Assembly (NCBI GenBank): GCA_032906705.1
Contig: JAJTZC010000013.1
Span: 1 to 31,401, forward strand
Direction of reading: 5' to 3'
Origin: DASPPF01 sp032906705
Lineage (GTDB): Archaea; Thermoproteota; Nitrososphaeria; Nitrososphaerales; Gagatemarchaeaceae
DNA: 31,401 bases
In this document: piece after piece, positions 6,196 through 13,716 of the stretch
Numbering within the stretch: the stretch's first letter is position 1
Layout: each line of letters starts with the position of its first letter
The notes under the pieces: model-generated
What the model was told of the DNA's origin: nothing
The model's database searches: none
What the model saw: the letters and a program-made list of their open reading frames with translations, nothing else
Position numbers and translations under genes: made by a program

Positions 6196-7545
6196 TTGGC
6201 TTTCGCTGAATCGAGGGCCAGGACTGCGGTCAGCCGGGCAACTGCCGTCGCCGTTGTCGTCGTCTTGCTTGTAGTGGCGGTGGGCGGCTTCTACTACTAC
6301 TCGACCACAAGTCCTTCCGCTGCGTCTTCTACGACCAGCTCGGCCGCTACCTCAAGCGCTTCGACGACGACAAGCATCACCTTGTCGTTGTACACGGGTC
6401 CGGCCACGATTAGGATCGGCATGACCATGCCACTTTCAGGTTCGCTTGCCTCGGATGGCGTGATGAGCCTCGACGGGCTGAAGATGTGGGCGGCGAACGT
6501 GAACGCGTCTGGGGGTATCTACGTCAAGAGCCTCAACCACAAGCTGCCGGTCCAGTTAATCTACTACGACGACACATCGACAGCTTCCGTCGTGGCGAGC
6601 GACTATCAGTCGCTGGCTGCCGGAGGCGTGAACTTCCTCGTCGCGCCCTACTCCAGCGGGCTGACACTCGCGGCTGCGCCAATAGCTGAGACGAATCACA
6701 TTCTTCTGTTGAGCCACGGAGGATCCTCGGACACCATCTGGCAAAAGGGGTACAAGTACGTCGTCGGGGTCTTGAGCCCAGGGAGCACCTACATGATTCA
6801 GGTCCTCAAGATGCTCCAGAACCTGAACAGCTCGACGCCGCTGAAGGTCGCGTTCTTCTTCGGCAACGACGCGTTCTCAATCTCCGTGAGGCTGGGGGCT
6901 GCTGCCTACATCAACTCGACGAGCGGCCAGTTCAACGTCGTCTACAACCAACTGTACGACGAGTCAGCGACCAGCTACACTGCGCAACTGAGTCAGATTC
7001 AGGCTCTCAACCCGGATATTATCCTCGGAGGAGCCCACTTCGTAGACGGAGAGACAATCATGAAGAACATCCAGTCCCTGGGTCTGCACTTCAAGATGGT
7101 TTCGCTCCTTGTGGCGCCTGACGACCCCCACTTCCTCTCAGACCTCGGATCATTGGCATCAAACGTGGTAGCGCCTTCGCAGTGGGAGTTTCCGCTGGAC
7201 TTCACTCACTTTTCACCCTACTACGGGAACCTCACGGGAAGCCAATTCTTCAAACAGTTCCAGTCGACCTTCGGCATGGACCCCAACTATGAGGCCGCCG
7301 AAGCCTACAACACGGGTTTGGTTCTCCAGAAAGGGATTGCTGACAGCGGGTCCCTGAATTCCACCATCGTCAGGAACCAACTGAGCACGGAGAACTTCTG
7401 GACGTTCTATGGCAACTTCCAGATAGCGGCGACCGGCATACAGGCCGGACACACGATGGTAGTTATGCAGTGGCAGGCGGGGGCCAAGCAGACCATCTGG
7501 CCTAGGCCTGTTGCCACCTCACCATTCGTCTATCCAGCCCCGTAG
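6196..7545 (+). CDS. Liv-type ABC transporter solute-binding protein
   Basis: The extracytoplasmic receptor of a branched-chain amino acid/amide-type ABC importer. From TTG 6196 it has 449 residues: a basic N-terminus, a Val/Ala-rich membrane anchor at about 17-35, a Ser/Thr-rich linker at about 36-70, and a type I periplasmic-binding fold starting I-R-I-G-M-T-M-P-L-S-G. That sequence, with later N-A-S-G-G-I-Y and Y-D-D-T-S, is typical of LivK-like proteins. An upstream ATG at 6088 would add 36 residues and overlap the CoA-transferase gene. The TTG is preferred because of the TATA-like box 28 bases upstream and the better signal anchor. The adjacent acid-handling genes suggest a ligand that may not be an amino acid. 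Confidence 0.92.
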   Translation: MAFAESRARTAVSRATAVAVVVVLLVVAVGGFYYYSTTSPSAASSTTSSAATSSASTTTSITLSLYTGPATIRIGMTMPLSGSLASDGVMSLDGLKMWAANVNASGGIYVKSLNHKLPVQLIYYDDTSTASVVASDYQSLAAGGVNFLVAPYSSGLTLAAAPIAETNHILLLSHGGSSDTIWQKGYKYVVGVLSPGSTYMIQVLKMLQNLNSSTPLKVAFFFGNDAFSISVRLGAAAYINSTSGQFNVVYNQLYDESATSYTAQLSQIQALNPDIILGGAHFVDGETIMKNIQSLGLHFKMVSLLVAPDDPHFLSDLGSLASNVVAPSQWEFPLDFTHFSPYYGNLTGSQFFKQFQSTFGMDPNYEAAEAYNTGLVLQKGIADSGSLNSTIVRNQLSTENFWTFYGNFQIAATGIQAGHTMVVMQWQAGAKQTIWPRPVATSPFVYPAP

Positions 7546-7598
7546 TCGCGCTCGGCGATGACTTTAACCGCAATCCGGACTCACCGACTACTCGCGGC

Positions 7599-8456
7599 TT
7601 GATCCTAGCCGAACTGATAGTGCTCGGCCTCGCGTACGGGCTCCTCTTCGGCGTCCTGGCGCTGGGGCTCACCCTCGTATGGGGCGTGATGAGGGTCGTC
7701 AACATCGCGCACGGCGACTTCGTAACCGTGGGCGCGTACTCCAGCTACTGGCTTTTTGTTCTCGCCGGTGTCCACCCTCTGCTTTCCATTTTCTTCACGA
7801 TCCCGTTCGGCTTGGGGCTGGGCGTTCTCCTGTACCTTGGACTGGTGCGACGCGTGACCCACGCCCCTGAACTGATGTCGCTCTTCCTCACCTTCGGGCT
7901 CTCCACCCTCGTGAGCAGCCTGATACTCTACATCTACTCTCCCAACCAGCGCGCTGTGTCGCTGAACTTCCCGACCATCAACGGGCTCGGGGTGGTACTG
8001 CCTGGAAACGCCGCCATCGCGGCGACATATGCGATTCTCGTTGCGATCTTCCTGCGCGTCTTCCTCACCAGGACATTCTGGGGAAGGGCAATCAGGGCGG
8101 TGACCGAGGACAGCGGCTCGGCGCTGCTCATGGGAATCAACCCGGAGCTTGTGAGCATGCTCTCGTTCGGCATCGGCATAGCCATTGCCTCCTCCGTCGG
8201 ATCAGTAGTTCTGCTCCTGCAGGCAGTGACGCCGACCGGCGGAGGCGAGTTCACTCTGCTTTCCTTCGTAATCGTGGTGCTCGGCGGTCTAGGTAGCCCG
8301 TTCGGCGCACTCCTCGGTGGCATGGTGATAGGGGTGGTCGACAACGTCGCGTCGCTCTACCTGCCAGCCTCTGCCACACCCGCCATCGGGTTCATCATCC
8401 TAGTGATCGTGTTGATTGTCAGGCCCTCCGGAATCATGGGTGCGAAGACGAGTTGA
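7599..8456 (+). CDS. livH: Liv-type ABC permease, LivH family
   Basis: The first membrane subunit of the importer, 285 residues with about eight helices. Family marks include A-L-G-L-T-L-V-W-G-V-M-R-V-V-N-I-A-H-G-D near the N-terminus, the cytoplasmic R-A-V-T-E-D-S...G-I-N loop that contacts the ATPases at about 160-180, and V-L-G-G-L-G-S-P-F-G-A near the C-terminus. The start is a TTG, since no ATG fits. A weak TATA-like ACTTTAACC lies about 35 bases upstream in the 53-base gap after the solute-binding protein gene. The stop overlaps the next start by four bases. Confidence 0.93.
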   Translation: MILAELIVLGLAYGLLFGVLALGLTLVWGVMRVVNIAHGDFVTVGAYSSYWLFVLAGVHPLLSIFFTIPFGLGLGVLLYLGLVRRVTHAPELMSLFLTFGLSTLVSSLILYIYSPNQRAVSLNFPTINGLGVVLPGNAAIAATYAILVAIFLRVFLTRTFWGRAIRAVTEDSGSALLMGINPELVSMLSFGIGIAIASSVGSVVLLLQAVTPTGGGEFTLLSFVIVVLGGLGSPFGALLGGMVIGVVDNVASLYLPASATPAIGFIILVIVLIVRPSGIMGAKTS

Positions 8457-9424
8457 AGGCCGCGATCCCAGGAATGCCGAAGATGGGCAGGGCCCGAACG
8501 ATTGAGGCGGCCGTTGCGATTGTCCTGCTCGCCGTCCTCGCCCTCGCACCCACCTTCGTCGCGAGGATAACCGCACTTTTCTTCGTTCTGAACTGGATTG
8601 TTCTGGCTGAGAGCTTCAACATGTTCGCCGGCCTTACGGGGTACGTCAACTTCGGCCACGTCGTCTTCTATGGGGTGGGGGGGTACGCAGGCGCCCTTCT
8701 GATGGCCAACGCACACGCTTCTCCGTACCTCGCAGTGGTTGTTGGAGGACTTGCATCCAGCCTCTTGGCACTTGGCATCAGCCTCCCCACGACGCGGCTC
8801 AGGGGCGCCTACTTTGCCATCGCGACGCTGAGCATTAATGAGGCGTTCTTCGTGACGTTCGACAACTGGGACGCCGTCGGGTCTGCCCCCGGTTTCACAC
8901 TCCCGATCTCGTACTACCAGCCGGTACAGGAGTACTACGCAATGCTGGTCCTAGCCGTTCTCTGCATCGCTGCGATGTTGTTGATTTCGAGGTCGAAGTT
9001 CGGCATCGCACTTCAGGCCATCAAGCAGCAGGAGAGCACGGCCAGCTCGATTGGGATAAACCCGGCGTACTACAAGACGATGACCCTCGTCTTCAGTGGT
9101 TTCTTCGCGGGCGTCGCGGGAGCGCTTGCGATATGGCAAATCACGTTCATCGACCCGCCCTCGGCGTTCAACATCACAATCACAGTGAACTCAATCTCCA
9201 TGGCGATGCTCGGCGGTCTCGGCACCGTGGCTGGCCCGATAATCGGCGGGGCTCTGCTCTACGAGCTGACAGACTATCTGGGGCTGAGCTACCCCTTCAT
9301 CCATCTGATCGTGCTTGGCGTGATAATCATAGGAGTTGTTCTTGTCATTCCCGATGGCATCGTGGGGGCTGCCAGAAGGCTCTATGCTAGGGTTAGGAGA
9401 AAGGAGAGGGCGGCAAGTGGCTGA
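8453..9424 (+). CDS. livM: Liv-type ABC permease, LivM family
   Basis: The second membrane subunit, 323 residues with about ten predicted helices. Characteristic stretches are L-A-E-S-F-N-M-F-A-G-L-T-G-Y-V-N-F-G-H at about 50-68, T-T-R-L-R-G-A-Y-F-A-I-A-T-L-S at about 115, the A-I-K-Q-Q-E-S-T-A-S-S-I-G ATPase-coupling loop, and M-L-G-G-L-G-T-V-A-G-P near the end. The TTG start overlaps the LivH stop (TTGA), pointing to translational coupling. A second possible start is the ATG at 8474. Confidence 0.93.
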   Translation: MKAAIPGMPKMGRARTIEAAVAIVLLAVLALAPTFVARITALFFVLNWIVLAESFNMFAGLTGYVNFGHVVFYGVGGYAGALLMANAHASPYLAVVVGGLASSLLALGISLPTTRLRGAYFAIATLSINEAFFVTFDNWDAVGSAPGFTLPISYYQPVQEYYAMLVLAVLCIAAMLLISRSKFGIALQAIKQQESTASSIGINPAYYKTMTLVFSGFFAGVAGALAIWQITFIDPPSAFNITITVNSISMAMLGGLGTVAGPIIGGALLYELTDYLGLSYPFIHLIVLGVIIIGVVLVIPDGIVGAARRLYARVRRKERAASG

Positions 9425-10145
9425 ACTCCTTAGGCTCTCCGGGGTGGCGAAGAGATTCTCCGGGCTCGAGGTCTTGAAGGACGTCTCGTTCGACGTTTCC
9501 GAGGGCCAAGTGGTCGGCCTGATCGGCCCCAACGGGGCGGGCAAGACGACCCTTTTCAACATAATATCCGGAGCTCTGAAACCGAACGGGGGTAAGGTAT
9601 TCTTCCTCGGGAAGAACATAACGGGATCTCCTCCGCACCGGGTCTCTAGGCTCGGCATCGCGAGGACCTTCCAGATCCCGCAACCATTCCCAGAAATGAG
9701 CGTACTGCAGAACGTGGAGGCCGCCGGTCTCTTCGGGAACCGGGATTCGAGGACGAGCCTCCCAGCCGATGCAGAGTCTATCTGCGAGAAGGCTGGGCTG
9801 AGCGGCAAGCTCGGTACGGCGGCCAAGTCTCTGACCGCACCGGAGAAGAAGCGGCTCGAGGTTGCCCGCGCGCTGAGCACAGCTCCCAAGCTCCTACTAC
9901 TTGACGAGTTCGCAGCCGGATTTACGGCGGCTGAGGCGGCGTGGGCATCGGGGCTGATCAAGACCCTGTCGAAGGAGTTCGGTATCACCATCATCTGGAC
10001 TGAGCACGTCATGAGGATCCTGATGCGGTCAGTCGAGAGGGTGATGGTCCTCCAGCAAGGTGAGTTGATTGCTCAGGGTAGCCCTGCGGAGATCGCTAAC
10101 AACGAGAAGGTCTTGAGCGCGTACTTCGGAGGGAAAGCAGCATGA
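9417..10145 (+). CDS. livG: Liv-type ABC ATPase, LivG family, with altered signature motif
   Basis: A cytoplasmic ATP-hydrolysing subunit. From GTG 9417 it has 242 residues, with Walker A GPNGAGKTT at 37-45, Walker B LLLLDE at 159-164 and the switch His197 in W-T-E-H. The ABC signature, normally LSGGQ or LSYGQ, reads LTAPEKKRLE (139-148). This keeps the following R-L-E...A-R-A-L but not the Gly-Gly. Some Liv ATPases also have divergent signatures, and the paired LivF is canonical, so one composite ATP site would be weakened. GTG 9417 is preceded by GGAGAGGG and overlaps LivM by eight bases. Earlier in-frame ATGs (9336, 9384) would lie deep in livM. Confidence 0.92.
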   Translation: MAELLRLSGVAKRFSGLEVLKDVSFDVSEGQVVGLIGPNGAGKTTLFNIISGALKPNGGKVFFLGKNITGSPPHRVSRLGIARTFQIPQPFPEMSVLQNVEAAGLFGNRDSRTSLPADAESICEKAGLSGKLGTAAKSLTAPEKKRLEVARALSTAPKLLLLDEFAAGFTAAEAAWASGLIKTLSKEFGITIIWTEHVMRILMRSVERVMVLQQGELIAQGSPAEIANNEKVLSAYFGGKAA

Positions 10146-10861
10146 GCGGACAGGCCCTTCTCGGTGTGTCAGACATCAACGTCAGTTATGGCGCCGCACA
10201 GGCCCTTTGGGATGTCTCATTCTCGGTCAAGCGCGGTGAGCTTGTGGTCCTCGTTGGGTCGAATGGTGCTGGAAAGACTACCTCGCTCCGGTGTGTCCAG
10301 GGAGTGCTCAGACCGAGTACAGGAAAGGTGACATTCAATTCGAAAGACATAACGGGTATGTCTGCGAACAGGGTCACTGCTCTGGGGCTGTCGCTTGTGC
10401 CGGAGGGAAGAGGGCTCTTTGCGACGATGACAGTCGAGGAGAACCTCCAGCTCGGGGCCTTCAACAAACGTGCTCGAAGAAGAATGAAAGAGAACTTTGA
10501 CACGGCATTTGAGCTCTTCCCGGTGCTGAAGGAGAGGCGGCAGCAGAGAGCCGGGTCGCTGAGCGGGGGCGAGCAGCAGATGCTTGCGATAGGCAGAGGT
10601 CTGATGTCGGAACCCGAGATGCTGATGCTCGACGAGCCCTCTCTGGGGTTGGCCCCGATGGTCGTCTCCAAGGTCTTCAAGGTCCTACAGGAGCTGAAGC
10701 AGCGGGGGCTCACAATATTGCTTGTAGAGCAGAACGTGGAAGCCTCCCTCTCGATAGCCGACAGAGGATACCTGCTCGATACCGGCAGGATCGCGTTTGA
10801 GGGCAGGCCCGAGGAGTTCCGAGAGAACAAGTCGCTGAAGGAATCTTACCTGGGGCTCTAG
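10142..10861 (+). CDS. livF: Liv-type ABC ATPase, LivF family
   Basis: The second ATPase of the importer, 239 residues. Walker A is GSNGAGKTT at 39-47, the canonical signature is LSGGEQ at 140-145, Walker B LMLDE at 161-165, followed by P-S-L-G-L-A-P and L-L-V-E-Q-N, all typical of LivF. Its start overlaps the livG stop as ATGA. It ends the importer operon. The MFS gene follows after 68 bases on the same strand with no obvious promoter. Confidence 0.94.
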   Translation: MSGQALLGVSDINVSYGAAQALWDVSFSVKRGELVVLVGSNGAGKTTSLRCVQGVLRPSTGKVTFNSKDITGMSANRVTALGLSLVPEGRGLFATMTVEENLQLGAFNKRARRRMKENFDTAFELFPVLKERRQQRAGSLSGGEQQMLAIGRGLMSEPEMLMLDEPSLGLAPMVVSKVFKVLQELKQRGLTILLVEQNVEASLSIADRGYLLDTGRIAFEGRPEEFRENKSLKESYLGL

Positions 10862-10889
10862 CTATTGCGTAGGAACTCAGTCAACCCGA

Positions 10890-10920
10890 CCTCAGGCACA
10901 GCCCTCACGCTTCACTGAGG
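10890..10920. repeat. inverted repeat ahead of the MFS gene
   Basis: CCTCAG (10890-10895) and CTGAGG (10915-10920) could pair as a 6-bp stem with a 19-base loop in the transcript, ending nine bases before the MFS start codon. It could be a weak attenuator or a protein site. The evidence is only the complementarity. Confidence 0.25.
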
Positions 10921-10929
10921 CCGAGTACC

Positions 10930-12078
10930 ATGAAGACGAGGTCCAACGTAGCAGCTCTCTTCTTCTACAACTCGTGCTTGGCAACCTTTCTCTCGTACGG
11001 CGTCTTCTTCACGAGAGTTTCTGCCGAGCTGAATCTCCCCGCGACCTCAACCGCTCTCGTTTTCGGCGTCTTCGCAGCCATGTATTCCGTCTCTTCGCTG
11101 CTGATGGGGCTCTTCATGAACGCGAGAGGGCCGAGGACGACGATCCTGCTCGGCGGCTCTTTGATGGGGGCAGGGTTAGCCCTCTCGGCTCTTGCAAATT
11201 CGTTTCCGTTGCTTCTTGCCACTTATGGAGTCATTGGAGGCTTGGGCTCTGGCGCGACATGGCTAACGACATCATATGTTGTCTTCGACAGATTCGACGC
11301 GGACAAGGTACCCAAGGTCACTGGTCTGGTCAGCGCCGGCACCGCCGCCGGGCTCCTTTACTTCTCTCCGCTCGAATCGTATCTCATTTCCGCCTTTGGT
11401 CTTCAGGCCGCGTTCCTCGCGGTTGGCGGCGTCGTTCTGTTGTTCACGCTCACGGCATATCTCTCAACAGAGGAAAGTAGTGCCGTAGTCAGAATCAGAC
11501 TGACAGATGCGCTACGAGCCCTCAAGACAGGCAGATTCCGCTATCTCTATGTCTACTACGCCTTCGGCAACGCGTTCGCCAGGACGCTTGTCATAATCTT
11601 CATGGTGCCTCTCTTCGAGAGCCGCGGGATTGGGGCTGCGGTCGGGCCACTGGCGCTCGCGTTGGTCGGAGTGGGTAGCCTCGCTGGACGTCTCACGACT
11701 GGAACACACCGTATACGTGAAGAAACGGTCGCAGCTGTCGGGTTTCTGCTTCAGGGTGCATGCGCCGTCGGGCTATATTTCTCCAGCAGCGTAGCTCTGG
11801 TGGCCGTGTTTGCGCTCCTCTTCGGCGTGGGCTACGGCGCGTACATCCCCGAGTTCGCACTTCTGGTGAGGAAGTACTTTGGAGTCGAAAGCTATGGCTC
11901 GATCTTCGGAACTCTGCTCACAAGCTTCGGGATTGGTGCCTTCATCGGATCGGCCTTCGAGGGGTCCGAGGTGTCTTCCACGGGCGGCTTCATCTTCGGC
12001 TTCCTACTGGCCGCTGGGGCCAGCATTGTCGTCGGCACCCACCTTCTTCTCGGCAGGGTCTGGTCTCGAGCCGCGTAA
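10930..12078 (+). CDS. MFS transporter, organic-acid (OFA/MCT-like) type
   Basis: A 382-residue carrier with about twelve predicted helices. The loop between helices 2 and 3 has M-N-A-R-G-P-R. The stretch G-V-I-G-G-L-G-S-G-A-T-W with later G-L-V-S-A-G-T-A-A-G resembles oxalate/formate and monocarboxylate carriers of the major facilitator superfamily. It lies between the Liv importer and the divergent CitE/MaoC pair, which suits uptake or exchange of a small carboxylate. No promoter is evident in the 68-base gap upstream, so it may be cotranscribed with the ABC genes. The substrate is unknown. Confidence 0.88.
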   Translation: MKTRSNVAALFFYNSCLATFLSYGVFFTRVSAELNLPATSTALVFGVFAAMYSVSSLLMGLFMNARGPRTTILLGGSLMGAGLALSALANSFPLLLATYGVIGGLGSGATWLTTSYVVFDRFDADKVPKVTGLVSAGTAAGLLYFSPLESYLISAFGLQAAFLAVGGVVLLFTLTAYLSTEESSAVVRIRLTDALRALKTGRFRYLYVYYAFGNAFARTLVIIFMVPLFESRGIGAAVGPLALALVGVGSLAGRLTTGTHRIREETVAAVGFLLQGACAVGLYFSSSVALVAVFALLFGVGYGAYIPEFALLVRKYFGVESYGSIFGTLLTSFGIGAFIGSAFEGSEVSSTGGFIFGFLLAAGASIVVGTHLLLGRVWSRAA

Positions 12079-12125
12079 CACAACCGCGCGATCGGACTAC
12101 CCAGTTCCTGTTGATTCCGCCTCCC

Positions 12126-12950
12126 TTACTTTTCCCCAATCTGCCGCTTTCTTTCGAGGATGCCCTTTGCGAGCCTAGAGTGGACTGCGTCGACTAGGGC
12201 GCCCTCCAACCGGATTGCTCCGCGTTTCTTGCCCGACGCAGTTCTGAACTCGAGCAGCACCTTCTTTGCCCACTCCACCTCTTCATCCGTGGGGGAGAAT
12301 ATGTCGTTCGCCGGACCAATCTGCGACGGATGCACAACCTGCTTCCCGACATAACCAAGCGAACGGGCTGCCACCGCCTGCCTCCTGAAGCCGTCGGGGT
12401 CGTCCAGGTTGAAGAAGACGTTGTCCAGCGCGTCAACTCTTGCCGCTGCAGCCGCCGCAACAATCGTTGTCTTCAGGACATCGTTATCGAGATAGGCTGA
12501 CACGGAGCCTCCTACCGACGCAGCGTAATCGGCAGCCCCATAGGTAATCGCTGCTATCCCCTTAGAACCAGCGATGCTTCGCAGGTTCATGAAGCCCGTT
12601 GCTGTCTCGATGATTGGAATCAAGGGCTTGCCAGTCCTAGCCTTGAGGGGTGAGCAGTCACCTTCCGCCTTCGGGATGACCAGCGTATCTATTCTCTTGG
12701 CGGCCCGAGCGACAGCGAGGTCCTTCTTGAACTCAGGTGAGCCGGAGGGGTTCACCCTGAGGCAAAGCTCTCGGCTGCCCCATTCGAGTTCGCGTGAAAG
12801 CCGCGCGACAAGGCGCCTCGCATCCTCCTTCTCCCTGGCTGGCACGGCGTCCTCCAGGTCGAGGATGACAGAATCCGCCTCCAGGAGAGCCGCCTTCGAT
12901 ATCATCTTCTCGTTATTGCCTGGGACGTAGAGTTGGCTCCGCCGAAGCAC
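12126..12950 (-). CDS. HpcH/HpaI/CitE-family CoA-ester lyase
   Basis: A TIM-barrel lyase of 274 residues that splits or forms 3-hydroxy acyl-CoA esters with Mg2+. Motifs are R-S-Q-L-Y-V-P-G (5-12), D-L-E-D-A-V-P (31-37), substrate Arg65 in L-R-V-N-P, metal ligand Glu115 in P-I-I-E-T-A-T-G, G-A-A-D-Y (138-142), and G-K-Q-V-V-H-P-S-Q-I (202-211). Related enzymes include malyl-CoA, beta-methylmalyl-CoA and citramalyl-CoA lyases and the citrate lyase beta subunit. No alpha or acyl-carrier subunit is nearby, so a stand-alone CoA-ester lyase is likelier than citrate lyase. The start is a GTG with a TATA-like box 26 bases upstream. Divergent from the MaoC gene. Confidence 0.92.
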   Translation of the reverse strand: MLRRSQLYVPGNNEKMISKAALLEADSVILDLEDAVPAREKEDARRLVARLSRELEWGSRELCLRVNPSGSPEFKKDLAVARAAKRIDTLVIPKAEGDCSPLKARTGKPLIPIIETATGFMNLRSIAGSKGIAAITYGAADYAASVGGSVSAYLDNDVLKTTIVAAAAAARVDALDNVFFNLDDPDGFRRQAVAARSLGYVGKQVVHPSQIGPANDIFSPTDEEVEWAKKVLLEFRTASGKKRGAIRLEGALVDAVHSRLAKGILERKRQIGEK

Positions 12951-12972
12951 GATCCGCGCAGGGCGCGTTTCA

Positions 12973-12980
12973 GTTTAAGG
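12973..12980 (-). promoter_or_regulatory. TATA-like box of the CitE-like lyase gene
   Basis: Minus-strand CCTTAAAC, centred 26 bases before the GTG at 12950, fits a leaderless transcript. It is separated by only about 15 bases from the opposing TATA-like box of the MaoC gene. Confidence 0.5.
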
Positions 12981-12995
12981 ATTGCTGACATACGG

Positions 12996-13002
12996 TTTAT
13001 AC
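12996..13002 (+). promoter_or_regulatory. TATA-like box of the MaoC-type hydratase gene
   Basis: TTTATAC centred 26 bases before the GTG at 13025, predicting a leaderless transcript. Back to back with the promoter of the CitE-like gene, so both may share regulators. Confidence 0.6.
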
Positions 13003-13024
13003 GGCTCAGAGGCGAACTCGCATT

Positions 13025-13534
13025 GTGCCAGAACAAGGGCTCTTCTTCGAGGACTTCGCTCCAGGGATGAAGATGAAGGGGCGCGTAGGGAGGACAGTCA
13101 CTGACGCGGACAATATCTGGTTCACCCTTCTCACCAATAACAGCAATCAGATTCACTTTAACGCGGACTACGCCAAGAAGAGCTTCCCGGGGAAACCGTT
13201 CAAGGGGAGGATGGTTGTCAACGGGTTCCTGACGCTCGCCACAGTCGCGGGTATCCTGGTCGAACAGACGAGCGCGAACGGGTTCATGCTGGGGCTGCGC
13301 GATGTGAGGTTCGTCCATCCAGTCTTCGGGGGTGACACGATCTACGCGGAATGCGAGGTAACGGGCAAGCGAGAGTCCAAGAGTAGCGGAGACAGCGGTA
13401 TCGTGACACTGCGCACATGGGGCCGCAACCAGCGGGGCGAAGTGCTGATTGAATTCACGCGGGACTTCATGGTCAGGAAGGCCGCTCACCTGGGCAAGCA
13501 AAGTCCTCGGTCACGCCCCAAGAGCGGGGCGTAG
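13025..13534 (+). CDS. MaoC-family hot-dog hydratase
   Basis: A 169-residue single hot-dog domain of the (R)-enoyl-CoA hydratase type. The conserved region begins F-E-D-F-A-P-G and T-V-T-D-A-D, with the active-site stretch N-N-S-N-Q-I-H-F-N-A-D-Y-A (His44) followed by V-V-N-G-F-L-T-L, and L-R-D-V-R-F-V-H-P-V-F-G-G-D-T, as in mesaconyl- and itaconyl-CoA hydratases. Next to a CitE-like lyase and downstream of a class III CoA-transferase it would supply the hydration step of a C5-dicarboxylate pathway. The GTG start is set by the TATA-like box. The precise substrate is an inference. Confidence 0.9.
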   Translation: MPEQGLFFEDFAPGMKMKGRVGRTVTDADNIWFTLLTNNSNQIHFNADYAKKSFPGKPFKGRMVVNGFLTLATVAGILVEQTSANGFMLGLRDVRFVHPVFGGDTIYAECEVTGKRESKSSGDSGIVTLRTWGRNQRGEVLIEFTRDFMVRKAAHLGKQSPRSRPKSGA

Positions 13535-13540
13535 CTTCTG

Positions 13541-13675
13541 TTGCAAAAACCCGGGCCAGAGCAGTTTGGCTCTCCCGCGAGGCTCCGTTTCTGGATCGTA
13601 TTCATCGTGACACTTCTGCTGTTCTCTCCCTTGGCGATACTCGGTACTGCGGCGCATTCAGGGCAGCAGTGTTGA
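13541..13675 (+). CDS. possible 44-residue single-pass membrane peptide
   Basis: A short frame starting TTG six bases after the MaoC stop. It encodes a Pro/Gly-rich polar N-terminus (QKPGPEQFGSPARLR), one clear hydrophobic helix at about residues 17-35 (W-I-V-F-I-V-T-L-L-L-F) and a short tail ending G-Q-Q-C. The frame is the same as MaoC, so it could also represent readthrough past a TAG. The amphipathic layout with Arg residues before the helix looks like a genuine membrane segment, but no ribosome site is evident and chance cannot be excluded. I do not recognise a family. Confidence 0.35.
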   Translation: MQKPGPEQFGSPARLRFWIVFIVTLLLFSPLAILGTAAHSGQQC

Positions 13676-13716
13676 CTGGGCCTTCCTGGCCTTCAGGAGG
13701 CGCGGAGGCAGGCCAC

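Noticed and set aside
9191..10012. 273-codon minus-strand open frame across livM and livG
   Set aside because: It is antisense to two well-supported genes and shows Ser/Pro/Arg-rich shadow composition.
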